From: Bacteroidales bacterium
Lineage (GTDB): Bacteria > Bacteroidota > Bacteroidia > Bacteroidales > F082
Length of the DNA stretch: 64,000 nucleotides
Reading direction: 5' to 3'
Assembly (NCBI GenBank): GCA_024400195.1
Contig: JAKSNC010000003.1
Span: 25,881 to 89,880 of the forward strand
Position numbers and translations under genes: made by a program. Position 1 is the stretch's first letter, and each line of letters begins with the position of its first letter. The notes below the pieces were generated by a model that saw nothing but the letters and a program-made list of their open reading frames with translations, ran no database searches and had not been told where the DNA came from. Below, one piece after another: positions 50,613 through 59,915 of this stretch.

Positions 50613-51142
50613 ATTTCAGATATAGATTGAGGAACTGTTAATGTGACTTCTATAAATTCCACGATTTGTAGACATTTTCTTTTGAGGCTATTCTGAAATC
50701 TTTTGCGTGCTTTAGTTTTACTGATTTTTCCTGCGCTCGGCAAAGCAAGCAAGCTTTCTCTGCTCTCGCTTTTGGAAAAATCGGTCGGTTTTCGGCATCT
50801 TGTTGGTTTGCTTCGCAGTTCTTTCTTGGTTTCGGCAATGTTCGAACAAGTTCGACATTGCGCTCAACTTCCGAGAGAATATCAATCGGTTACATAGCCT
50901 GTTGTGCGCCCTCTTTCTGCGCAGCAATCTGCTCGAAAATCGACTCAAAATCACGGGAAATCAATTTAGCTGCTTCTTAATTTTTACTTCACACAGACAA
51001 TTTAAAGTTCGGGATAGTGATTTTCCCATCATACGACTTCTGATTTTATGCATGTTTTTCTACTACAGAGATAAGAAAATCGGCAGACATAAGCAAGGGA
51101 AATTGTAATTATTTTATTGACAATCAAATGTTTATGTTGTGT
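50613..51142. other. Non-coding stretch with several inverted repeats
   Basis: About 530 bases without a convincing gene. It holds the pair GATTTTTCC/GGAAAAATC (50723-50731 and 50774-50782), a near-palindrome AATGTTCGAAC...GTTCGACATT (about 50837-50859), and AATCTGCTCGAAAATC (50926-50941), whose exact reverse complement lies at 61163-61178 inside the MITE-like element. Short frames here have no recognisable protein features. It may be a degraded repetitive element next to the RHS locus. Confidence 0.5.
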
Positions 51143-51184
51143 TTATTGAGCGAATAACTCGTTATCCTCGTATAGGAAATTATG
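51143..51184 (-). pseudogene. Displaced fragment of an RHS core coding sequence
   Basis: Minus-strand codons read HNFLYEDNELFAQ then stop. The 29 bases at 51153-51181 match 52481-52509 in the RHS gene with one difference, in the same reading sense (core: YNFLYEDNELFCIL). It lies directly after the 63-residue gene and has no start of its own. Such remnants are expected when RHS tips are displaced with their immunity genes. Confidence 0.75.
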
Positions 51185-51190
51185 CCACAA

Positions 51191-51382
51191 TCATTCACCT
51201 GAATATTTGTGAGACAAAAACAAATATACAAGACCGAGAAACGCACACACTACGATGTAGCCAACAACAATATTTCTAAATATATATGTGCCGTTTTCTC
51301 CCCACATTTCCTCATCAAGATTTGTTTTGCAACCCTTTAATAACCAAATGACAAAGCCACCTAATATTCTAACTTGTCCCAT
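51191..51382 (-). CDS. 63-residue membrane protein, candidate immunity protein of the RHS gene
   Basis: A small protein: an N-terminal hydrophobic stretch (MGQVRILGGFVIWLLKGC), a polar middle with KTNLDEEMWGEN, then one clear transmembrane helix (NIVVGYIVVCAFLGLVYLFL) and SHKYSGE. It starts four bases after the RHS stop, the usual place of an immunity gene in polymorphic-toxin loci, and is followed by an RHS core remnant. I recall similar small proteins near RHS genes in Bacteroidales but cannot confirm a family. It may also be an unrelated small protein. Confidence 0.6.
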   Translation of the reverse strand: MGQVRILGGFVIWLLKGCKTNLDEEMWGENGTYIFRNIVVGYIVVCAFLGLVYLFLSHKYSGE

Positions 51383-51386
51383 GATA

Positions 51387-54300
51387 TTACTTGTTTAATT
51401 CATCATTATTAGTGCTATCTAATACATCTATGAAATATTTATATTTATCATAATCATCAACGCTACCATTTGCGATTTTATTCATCTTATACATCTTGCC
51501 TGCCTGTTTCTGCCAACCTGTGCCGCTATAGTGTATTCCAGCCTTGTTGGTGGATTTAAGGAATTCGTTGTAGCCTTTCAAACCACCAGCAGTCTTTATA
51601 ACTTGGCCAGTTTTAACCAATCCGCCAGTAATAAGAGATGGTACAAAATTTGCGAATGCGCCGACTCTTTCATTTGAAGTAACCTCTCTTCCTCCTATCG
51701 TACGACCAAAAATCATGGTATATGGATCGTTTATCATGCCATACGCTATATTTGCTGCAATCTTTCCGGCGCCCTCTCCTACATTTTCTGACGGGGAGTC
51801 AAGCCACATCTCCAAATTGAAACCTCCATTCCTTAATTCACCGGAATATGGCGTCCTGTTTTGCCCAAAATCGGGATGAAAACCGACGAAAGACATAAAC
51901 GGATGAGCTTCCTTAAAATGATAATTTACGTCATCCAAGAATGGCCCGACATATTCAAACCCTTCTGGAGTGCTTATGACTTCTGTCACAGTTTCATCCC
52001 ACACATATTCATCCATCGCTATATTATAAATCCAGTCGTCGGTCTCAAATTTTTTGGTTTCTTGTCCTGAAGGATCAATGAGTGTCAGCGGGTTATTCAA
52101 GCAGTACGTATAAGGCGAGACGTTGAAATACTTCTCTGCCTTCGGGTCGGTCTGCAGAAAGCGTCCTATTGTGGGGTCGTACATCCTGGCCTCGAAGTCG
52201 TACCAGTTGAGTGCGATGCCGGCGAGTGTCTGGTCCTGCAGCTCCTTGCCTCCGTACAGGCGCTTGTTCACGTTGCGGTTGCCGTAGTCGTCGCGTCTCA
52301 GTGTCATCCCGAACGGATAGTACGACGATGACTGCACCACCTCCGGCTGCGTGCCGTCGTGTGCCACAAACTCGACCCTCGTGTTGCCGAGATGGTCGGC
52401 GATGGTGTAGTGGTATCTCCATCGGTTTCCGTTTGACGTATTCATTGGCGTTATCCTTCCAAACGGTGCTAAGATACAAAATAACTCGTTATCCTCGTAC
52501 AGGAAATTGTACGAATAATCCATCATGCCGTCGGCTGTCGATGACATTGATGTTACCTCGCGGCGGAGTTTCGTGCCTGTTGAAGTGTAGCTGTATCTGA
52601 CCATGTCGGTGGCGGATGCCGACACCTCCAACGGCTTGTTGTATCTGCTGTAGGTTATATATGCCATCTTCGACGGGTCGTAGGTCGGGTTGCCGCAGTA
52701 GTCGTATGTGTATGACTCCCCCGTGACGGGGTATCCGTCGGCTTTCTTCGACAGGTCGGTGATGTTGTTTATCCTGTTGGTGCCGGAATAATAGGTATAT
52801 TTCAACTTGTCGATTATTCTGCCGTCCTTCTTGCGGATAAGTCCGGTGATGTTGCCGTTGGCATCGTAGTCGTACATCTCGGTAAAAGCATCAAAGTTCT
52901 GATTCATTTCATAACCTTCGGTGTAAGCCGATTTGCGTAATCTGTCCATGCCGTTGTAAGTGAGTGAATAACAATGCGGTGTCTCGAACCTACCGCCAAA
53001 AGCCTCCGCCGCAACAGTGCCGTTGTACCGTGGATCCCCTTTAATGTTTTTGGCGAGTTTGTTGTACGACAAAGTCATTGAGAATAGATCATAATCGGGT
53101 TCGTATATGTCGTTCACCTTTGTCAGCCATCCCTTTATGTTGTAGTGGTTCCTGACTTTCTGTTGGAAGTTGGCACCATTGTTGGAACTGTAAAGATACG
53201 TGTTGGCGAGCGTTCCCACGGCATCGTACTCGTATGCCTTTGAGATGATCTCATTTTCATCATTGAGTTTGAAGTACTCCTTCAAAATCCTGCCCACGTG
53301 GTCGTATTCGTATCTTGAGATTGTCGCCGTTGGCTCATGTCCCTGAACGGTGTGGGTGACAGATTCTTCCGTAAGATTGCCGGAGAAGTCATAAACGAAG
53401 AAGCAGCATGTTTTCCCTCCGAGATGGTTGTCGTTGACGGAACATGCTATTCTGCTTTTGGAGTCGTAATAGTTTACATGAATCATGTTGGCATTTCCAT
53501 CTGGTAGTTCAGCCTTGTCGAGGCACCCTGTAATCTGTCCTTTCACCCTGTTGTCGATTTGAAGTTCGGTGCCGTAAGGCGTTTGTGCGGGACAGGAATA
53601 ATCATGGTTGAACATCGACAGGAAAGAATAGTTGTCGTACCAGTTGGCGGCCAAGATGTTCTCTGCCAGTATGTTCAGTACGTTCGGGAAGCTGTTTCCG
53701 CTGTAGCCGTATAGTCGTCCGCCGTTTCCGACAAAGCCCTCGTTGATATTGCTTTGATTGTCGAAGGCTGCTTGGAGGTTCTGTTGTGTCTTGTTTGAAA
53801 TCACATAACCATTCAGCACGGCTCTGTTCAAGGCATCGTACATGATGAAAGACCATTCTGTGCGTTTGTTTTGGTTTTCGTCCTGCGACATGACAAGACG
53901 GTTGCGTTTGTCATAGACATACAACTCCGTCCCATGGTCGGGGATGCTTTTGGACACTACACGTCCTTTCTTATCGTATGTGTATGAATAGCACAGTTTG
54001 CTGTCGCTGGGCGATGAGGCTTGCGGAGGCACGACAAACCTGAGGCGGTTGAAATTGTCATAGACATAGACCGTCCTGAACGATTCGCCGTTTATTCCCT
54101 TTTGGATGGAAAGGACGGTATTGCCCATTTTGTCGCTGTATTCTTCGTGTTTAAGTCCGTCTTCATCGGTGGTCTCTGTGTAATTCAGCGAGCCGGCTGG
54201 ATATGATACCGACACGCATGAACCGTCGTCATTCACCTTCCACGAAGACACGGCTGAGGCGTTACATTTGTATTTGATAGTTTTGGGATGGCTCTCCCAG

Positions 54301-54962
54301 TCGGAGCCAATGCCAATTTCACCTGCGTTTCTATTCAGAGACGAGCCGTCATAGAGCATCTGTTTCCACGGTTTCGCGTCGGCATCGACGGTTGGCAACA
54401 TACCTTCTTTGTAGAAAGCGACACATTCCCCAACGGCATTACTGACGTATCCGCCATTGTTTTGGGACGACTTGAATGGAAGATATACTTTAGAAATTCG
54501 GTCATCGACTCCGTATTCAATGATGTCATGCACCACGTCTTTCTTGTCTGGTGAGGCCATGACTGCCACAGAATAGATAGGATTACCAAAACCATTCAAA
54601 TATTCCACATCGACCATGCGCTCCGTGTTTTGTATGTCGTTTTCGCTGTCCGTTGCTGAGCGCATATTAGTTGTCTTTATGTAGTTCATCGTTGTGTTCG
54701 GGACATCTCCGATGGATGTGATTCCACCCGTCTCGGGAGAATATCCGTTTGACGGTGGCGGTGTCGCATTGATATATGCGTGGAAACTGCATCCTCTCAC
54801 GGCGTGGAAACCTTGTTTCAATGTGACGCGCACCCTCGCTGTCACTTCGGCTTTGCCTTCATATACGTCGCTGGTCTCAGCATAGTCGTTGGTTTGACAC
54901 ACGGCGGTCGTCGCTACGGACGACAGTATGACGGCGAGCAATATGATCAGTTGTTTTTTCAT
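51387..54962 (-). CDS. DUF6443/RHS repeat-associated core protein with unique C-terminal tip
   Basis: A 1191-residue exported protein (signal peptide MKKQLIILLAVILSSVATTAVCQ). Residues about 30-60 carry a VTLKQGFHAVRGCSFHAYI module typical of Bacteroidetes surface proteins. DUF6443 follows (VEYLNGFGNPIYSVAVMASP), then YD/RHS repeats (YDKKGRVVSKSIPDHG, YDHVGRILKEYF). The RHS core ends NWYDFEARMYDPTIGRFLQT, YTYCLNNPLTLIDPSG near residue 966. The last 223 residues are unrelated to the core and encoded by clearly more AT-rich DNA, as for an exchangeable effector tip. No catalytic motif is recognisable in the tip, so toxicity is inference. It lacks a C-terminal sorting domain. Confidence 0.88.
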   Translation of the reverse strand: MKKQLIILLAVILSSVATTAVCQTNDYAETSDVYEGKAEVTARVRVTLKQGFHAVRGCSFHAYINATPPPSNGYSPETGGITSIGDVPNTTMNYIKTTNMRSATDSENDIQNTERMVDVEYLNGFGNPIYSVAVMASPDKKDVVHDIIEYGVDDRISKVYLPFKSSQNNGGYVSNAVGECVAFYKEGMLPTVDADAKPWKQMLYDGSSLNRNAGEIGIGSDWESHPKTIKYKCNASAVSSWKVNDDGSCVSVSYPAGSLNYTETTDEDGLKHEEYSDKMGNTVLSIQKGINGESFRTVYVYDNFNRLRFVVPPQASSPSDSKLCYSYTYDKKGRVVSKSIPDHGTELYVYDKRNRLVMSQDENQNKRTEWSFIMYDALNRAVLNGYVISNKTQQNLQAAFDNQSNINEGFVGNGGRLYGYSGNSFPNVLNILAENILAANWYDNYSFLSMFNHDYSCPAQTPYGTELQIDNRVKGQITGCLDKAELPDGNANMIHVNYYDSKSRIACSVNDNHLGGKTCCFFVYDFSGNLTEESVTHTVQGHEPTATISRYEYDHVGRILKEYFKLNDENEIISKAYEYDAVGTLANTYLYSSNNGANFQQKVRNHYNIKGWLTKVNDIYEPDYDLFSMTLSYNKLAKNIKGDPRYNGTVAAEAFGGRFETPHCYSLTYNGMDRLRKSAYTEGYEMNQNFDAFTEMYDYDANGNITGLIRKKDGRIIDKLKYTYYSGTNRINNITDLSKKADGYPVTGESYTYDYCGNPTYDPSKMAYITYSRYNKPLEVSASATDMVRYSYTSTGTKLRREVTSMSSTADGMMDYSYNFLYEDNELFCILAPFGRITPMNTSNGNRWRYHYTIADHLGNTRVEFVAHDGTQPEVVQSSSYYPFGMTLRRDDYGNRNVNKRLYGGKELQDQTLAGIALNWYDFEARMYDPTIGRFLQTDPKAEKYFNVSPYTYCLNNPLTLIDPSGQETKKFETDDWIYNIAMDEYVWDETVTEVISTPEGFEYVGPFLDDVNYHFKEAHPFMSFVGFHPDFGQNRTPYSGELRNGGFNLEMWLDSPSENVGEGAGKIAANIAYGMINDPYTMIFGRTIGGREVTSNERVGAFANFVPSLITGGLVKTGQVIKTAGGLKGYNEFLKSTNKAGIHYSGTGWQKQAGKMYKMNKIANGSVDDYDKYKYFIDVLDSTNNDELNK

Positions 54963-54967
54963 TTGAT

Positions 54968-56596
54968 TCAGCGTTTAATTATTTCAAGTGTATGCGTTTC
55001 GTTTTCAGAAATAAACCTGAAGACATACGTCCCATTGGCGAGTCGTGACATGTCGATTTCACCAGATGTTTGTCCGTCCAGATTTTTTCTGATTACAAGT
55101 AAACCTTTCACATCATATATTTCAAGAGCCGAGACCTTGATGCCGTCAGTACACCAATATGCCTTGTGCCTTGTAGGGTTGGGAAACATGTTTATTGACA
55201 TGAAACCGTTATCGTCATTTTTCAGGGATTTGTGGGCTTCATCAAGCCAATGTTCCCCGTCATCGGATGACTCATCTTCGAGGAGATCATTATCTGTCTT
55301 CAGTTTGAACTTGCTGATATTGGTGCCTGTTATGATGTCAGACAGAGAAGTGATGCCATTGGAGTTTCGCGAGGATGTTTTCCGTGAGGATGAACACAAC
55401 ACGATCTCGTCTCCGTCAAAAAGCACCGACCTGCCCGTGTTGTTGCCGTCAGAATCAACGTCGGTATTCCATATCAGTCTGCCGTTTTTGTCGAAGCAAA
55501 GGAGGAATGCCTGCCTTGTTGATGACTGGCATATTGTATCGCCGTTCATGGTGAGTACGTCCAAGAAATATCCGGTACATACGGACAAGCTGTCGGAACA
55601 TGCCATGTCAATGATGCGGCAGTATCCTCCGTCCAATTCGTTTGCCCAGAGTACAGAGCCGTCAATGTCATAACACAACACGAGGGATGACAAGCTCCCT
55701 GTTGAGTAAAATGTCGAGTCTGCCGTTTTTAGTTCGCCGGAAAAATTCATGCTTGCAAGTGTGCCGGATGATGTATGGGATATTTTTGACGGCTCGACAT
55801 ATCCGCTGCATTTTGCGAATGATACCCATTGTGGGGATAAATCTCCGTCGAGCGACAGCATCAGCACGACCCGACCGAAGGAGGTCACAGGCAGCGTGTC
55901 AGTCACGAATGTGCCATCTGCCGCCGATAGCAGTAGTGCAATGCTTTCTCCGTCCACGTCTATAGAATGAAGCCTGTGTTTCCCTGTGCCTGCCGAACAC
56001 CATGAATCAATGTATTCTCCATCACTTGAATAGCGAATGACAAACGCATGCTCGGTGTCTTGGCTGTTGATGCAGAGACTTCCTGATTTGATGGTCCCTT
56101 TCAATGAGCCTCCAATAAGGATTGTGTCCGACGTAATGTTGACAATGTCGAGTTTTACCTTACCGATGTAAGGGATGTCGATGTCGAGTTTTTCTTTCAG
56201 TTCGTTGTCGTATGTGCGAACGAACATGCTGCCGGTTTGCTTCCCGTCGCGGCATGTTGTCAGACCGCCTATGGTCAGAGTGCTGTCGGAAGCCATGACC
56301 ATCGCCGGGATTTCATCACCGCCGCCACCGAAATACACTGTTTTTTGTAATTTGCCGGAAGAGTCAGCAATCGCAAGGAATACATCCCTGCCGCCATTTG
56401 ATACAAACGCCACACTGTCAAGTGCTATAGAATCGATGAAAGTGCCGAATATCTGATATCCGTCTCCTGCGGGTGAAATCGAAAAGATTTCAGTGTCGCC
56501 CTGCCGCGACAGCTCGGTTGACCATCGGCGTTCGCATTGAGCTGACAGATCTGCCGCTAACAATGCGAAGATATATAATAACAAGTATTTTTTCAT
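54968..56596 (-). CDS. Secreted protein with type IX (type A) C-terminal sorting domain
   Basis: A 542-residue exported protein (MKKYLLLYIFALLAADLSAQ). The body is made of propeller-like repeats (FAVVIRYSSDG-like, LVLCYDIDGSVLWANELDGG, AFLLCFDKNGRLIWNTDVDS), suggesting an SBBP or delta-60-type beta-propeller. The last 80 residues are a T9SS sorting domain: NMFPNPTRHKAYW, LEIYDVKGLLVIRKNLDG, DMSRLANGTYVFRF, LEIIKR. It sits between the two RHS/YD genes with gaps of 5 and 11 bases, so it is co-expressed with them. It is probably surface-anchored or released through T9SS. Confidence 0.88.
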   Translation of the reverse strand: MKKYLLLYIFALLAADLSAQCERRWSTELSRQGDTEIFSISPAGDGYQIFGTFIDSIALDSVAFVSNGGRDVFLAIADSSGKLQKTVYFGGGGDEIPAMVMASDSTLTIGGLTTCRDGKQTGSMFVRTYDNELKEKLDIDIPYIGKVKLDIVNITSDTILIGGSLKGTIKSGSLCINSQDTEHAFVIRYSSDGEYIDSWCSAGTGKHRLHSIDVDGESIALLLSAADGTFVTDTLPVTSFGRVVLMLSLDGDLSPQWVSFAKCSGYVEPSKISHTSSGTLASMNFSGELKTADSTFYSTGSLSSLVLCYDIDGSVLWANELDGGYCRIIDMACSDSLSVCTGYFLDVLTMNGDTICQSSTRQAFLLCFDKNGRLIWNTDVDSDGNNTGRSVLFDGDEIVLCSSSRKTSSRNSNGITSLSDIITGTNISKFKLKTDNDLLEDESSDDGEHWLDEAHKSLKNDDNGFMSINMFPNPTRHKAYWCTDGIKVSALEIYDVKGLLVIRKNLDGQTSGEIDMSRLANGTYVFRFISENETHTLEIIKR

Positions 56597-56607
56597 ATAC
56601 TGAGTGT

Positions 56608-59600
56608 TTATTGTTTGCTTGAGCCATAATGGTATTCATATTTGTTGATAATGTTGTCTTCGACATCACGTGTTATCTTCAACCTTGATGCGGAGTCATA
56701 TTCGTAACTGGCCGTCTTGCCTGAAGGATCGGTGACTGACAACAAGTTGCGGGCGGTGTCGTAGGTGTATGATGTCACCATGGCATTTGGAAGATTCTCC
56801 CTCAGGTATTGGAAAATTTCAACTAACTCTTTGTTTGTCTTTTCCTGTAATTCTTCAGGGTTGCAGTACGATGTCACCTCTGCGTATGTCGCGTTCTCAA
56901 TTTTTGCAACCAGAAGGCTGTTGTGGTATCCCCAGATGTAGGTCGTCGTTACATCGCCTTCTTCTCTTGTTTCAATGATGTTGGCGTGTGTATCATCCCA
57001 TTTGATGGAAATGGTCTCATCATATCGGCTGTCATGGTTGCCGCCCGGGTTTGATGGCGAAAAATCTGACAGCGGCCTTGTTGTGTGTAGTCTGAATGCC
57101 TTGTCGGGCTTGATGAAAATTCCATGTTCCTTATATTCGACAAACGCCCCGTCTGTAACCATCCCATTTACGGACGTGTATTGTTCCACAGGCGTCATCA
57201 ACATGTTTTTGTTTGTCATGCTGTTTAATGGGCTGACATTGTAGTTGAAGGGATAGGTGTAGTTGTTGCGCACCGTGTTGCCGTCTGAGTTTGTGACAGT
57301 CTCGCTTTTGACGACATTCACCACATCACCCACGTTATAATAGTCAAAAGTCTTGATTGTTTTGTTGCTCGTCTCACCGCTGTATCTCGTCTGTATTATG
57401 GCGTCAAGCCTTCTCGACCCGGTACGATAATAGTTTGCCCCCCACAATATGTCGAGTTGAAAATTGTGAAATTCATCTGCAATCAATTCATACTCATCTA
57501 ATATTGCCCATGGAACATCATATTTGATATAATACTTCGACTGTAGGTACGGAAAACTCTTCATCGATGGGTGAAGCGAATATTTATATTCTGTTGATTC
57601 CACTGGTTTGCCGTTTAAATCATACTTGATTTCCTTCGTAAGGTAGTCACCGCACCATGACGTTATCGGTTCTGTGAATTTAGGGGAACTATCTTTGTGT
57701 TGCAGGGTGTAATAAGGGAAGGCATCATCCACTCCTAACTCGATTATTTGCACATACGAAGCCCTGCGCGTTTTCGTGCGGTGTACATATTCATTGTTGC
57801 CTATGCAGATTGAGTCCTCGCCGGCATTCCACCCGAGTCGGTAATGGTATTCCGTTTTTCCGATTTTCCCGTCTGTATTACCCATTCCTTCATCAGTTAC
57901 AGTGACTTTTGAATATCTCACCACCGACTGGCTTGTCCCTGTCATGTCAGACACAGTGGAGAACTGTCTTGCCGTAAAAACATTTCTGTTATATTCGTCG
58001 CCCTGTTCGCCATTGATTAAGTTCCATCTTTTGACATAGGCAGTTGCATTGAAAAAACCATAGTCCGGAATCGATGTCACCTTGCCAGATGTAACGCCAT
58101 TGTCATCTGTGTATGAGTACTTTTTCCTCCATTTGTATGGATAATCCGTGTAGCCACCATCATATGTGACGGTCTTGACTCGCAGTCCAGGCCCTGTTAT
58201 CGTCTGGCTGTCAAAATAAAAATCATTCGGCTCATATCCAAAACTCACTATGCCACCACATGGCGTTTTCACTGACGACAGAGTGTGTTTAACTGTCAAC
58301 GTTTCATTAGGTGTCATATCATAACCTTCAAGTGTGTATGTCGGTCGCTCGCCATGTCTTTCCCATGCTGAATAGACCGAATTGTACAGCGAATTGTCAT
58401 TGCCATTCTCATAATAGAAAATCTTTGGTTTTATCAGTCTGCAAACAGAGGCAGGATCAGTCGCACTGGCTTTATTGTCATTAATATATCCCCACATATC
58501 AATATATGAAGTATTTCTTGCAAATTTGCTATGCTCTCCGTCGTATGAAAATTTATAGGAGTACAAAGTATTCTCATCACTGTCACAACAATACAATTTG
58601 TCGAGAAACAAGGTGTTATAAAATGATGGATCACAATCGTTATTGGTAGGAATAGTTTTTCCATTGTATGAATGTTGCAGATAAATACAATTGTTGACCG
58701 AACCGTCTGAATTCATCACTTTTATCTGCATTATGGCGTAACCACCGGGATGATTGGCATCCTTGTCATTCTGTAAATCGTACCTGTACTCGTTTTCAGG
58801 GACAAAAATAATCGAACCAAGTTCCGAGTTACCTTTCTTCCATGATATCTTGCTAATACGTGGAATCTTGGCATATTTGAATCTGTTAAACCTATGCGCA
58901 ACCCAGTTAAAACTATTCGAAGGAGTATAGATCGCAGCATCTCTAAACGGATGGCCGTACATGTATGTTTCATCTGTCCCTAAATAGATCTTTACGGCGT
59001 CATGTGCATATTCAAAGTCTATCACATAATCAGAAGACGCTATTTCTATCTTCGATAGATGCCACGCGATGTCGTAATCATTATCCAATTCATTGTCTTT
59101 TCCTGAGTTTCCCGAAGCGAATCTTATCTGAAGACTTTCATAACTATTCCAATACGACTCTGTCATGCATGACTGTCTGTTCTTATAGACATCAATATGT
59201 TCGTTTGAGTTGCCACCACCAAAATAATAAATGTTGCCAACTTCATCTGTTATTGAGAATGCATACTCATCATTCCCTCTCTCGATTTTTATGTTATGCT
59301 CATTAAAATTGATAATTCTTCCATAGTCATCAACATTGTTGATAAAAGAGCCGGAATGTCCAGCGAAATGGAAAGAATACAGATCCGGCTCACCGTCGTA
59401 ACAACCTTCGGTCAGATTTATCAATTTGGGAAAATTATCAATATTCAGATTCTCCTCGTCCATCAGGAATCCTATGTAATCAAAGCTGCCGTTATCATAC
59501 CCCTGCAACGAGTCATCTCTGAATCCTTTTATGGTTCTGGTTATACATCCGATTCCATTGATTGACCAACCAAGACCGATATTTGAGGCGATGTCTGTCG

Positions 59601-59910
59601 CCCTGAATCCGGATGTCTCATAGTGCAGACTAATCGGTAGGGAGTAGCTTCCCAATTCTATGGTGTGGACCGGTATGTCAAAACTGACAGCTCCGGTAAG
59701 CGTGTTGACAGGCGACTCAAGGGTTGATGCCATCGAAGCCTTTATCGGTGTGGCACCTTTCTCATTGATTCCCTTGCACAAATCATACCAGTCTGACGCA
59801 GGAGGAGTGCCATTTTGCGCCACAATACTCTTTGTCGGTAATACACTTGTAATAATCACCAACAGCAAGCACAGATATTTCATATACTTGCCAATAAAAC
59901 AAGTTCTCAT
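56608..59910 (-). CDS. Large exported YD-repeat (RHS-like) protein
   Basis: A 1100-residue protein with signal peptide; start either at 59910 (MRTCFIGKYM) or, as I prefer for the signal peptide, 59883 (MKYLCLLLVIITSVLPTKSIVA). The N-terminal part (VNTLTGAVSFDIPVHTIELGSYSLPISLHYETSG) is the beta-rich start seen in Bacteroidetes RHS partners and SpvB-like proteins, followed by NIGLGWSINGIGCITRTIKG. The C-terminus has YD repeats (YTYDTARNLLSVTDPSGKTA, YEYDSASRLKITRD) but no RHS core and no tip. It probably forms the first half of a split RHS shell with the 1191-residue protein. Confidence 0.82.
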   Translation of the reverse strand: MRTCFIGKYMKYLCLLLVIITSVLPTKSIVAQNGTPPASDWYDLCKGINEKGATPIKASMASTLESPVNTLTGAVSFDIPVHTIELGSYSLPISLHYETSGFRATDIASNIGLGWSINGIGCITRTIKGFRDDSLQGYDNGSFDYIGFLMDEENLNIDNFPKLINLTEGCYDGEPDLYSFHFAGHSGSFINNVDDYGRIINFNEHNIKIERGNDEYAFSITDEVGNIYYFGGGNSNEHIDVYKNRQSCMTESYWNSYESLQIRFASGNSGKDNELDNDYDIAWHLSKIEIASSDYVIDFEYAHDAVKIYLGTDETYMYGHPFRDAAIYTPSNSFNWVAHRFNRFKYAKIPRISKISWKKGNSELGSIIFVPENEYRYDLQNDKDANHPGGYAIMQIKVMNSDGSVNNCIYLQHSYNGKTIPTNNDCDPSFYNTLFLDKLYCCDSDENTLYSYKFSYDGEHSKFARNTSYIDMWGYINDNKASATDPASVCRLIKPKIFYYENGNDNSLYNSVYSAWERHGERPTYTLEGYDMTPNETLTVKHTLSSVKTPCGGIVSFGYEPNDFYFDSQTITGPGLRVKTVTYDGGYTDYPYKWRKKYSYTDDNGVTSGKVTSIPDYGFFNATAYVKRWNLINGEQGDEYNRNVFTARQFSTVSDMTGTSQSVVRYSKVTVTDEGMGNTDGKIGKTEYHYRLGWNAGEDSICIGNNEYVHRTKTRRASYVQIIELGVDDAFPYYTLQHKDSSPKFTEPITSWCGDYLTKEIKYDLNGKPVESTEYKYSLHPSMKSFPYLQSKYYIKYDVPWAILDEYELIADEFHNFQLDILWGANYYRTGSRRLDAIIQTRYSGETSNKTIKTFDYYNVGDVVNVVKSETVTNSDGNTVRNNYTYPFNYNVSPLNSMTNKNMLMTPVEQYTSVNGMVTDGAFVEYKEHGIFIKPDKAFRLHTTRPLSDFSPSNPGGNHDSRYDETISIKWDDTHANIIETREEGDVTTTYIWGYHNSLLVAKIENATYAEVTSYCNPEELQEKTNKELVEIFQYLRENLPNAMVTSYTYDTARNLLSVTDPSGKTASYEYDSASRLKITRDVEDNIINKYEYHYGSSKQ

Positions 59911-59915
59911 GATAT

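Noticed and set aside
51387-54962. T6SS-delivered RHS effector.
   Set aside because: No VgrG, Hcp, PAAR or adaptor gene is visible, and the protein has an ordinary signal peptide, which argues against T6SS loading from the cytoplasm.
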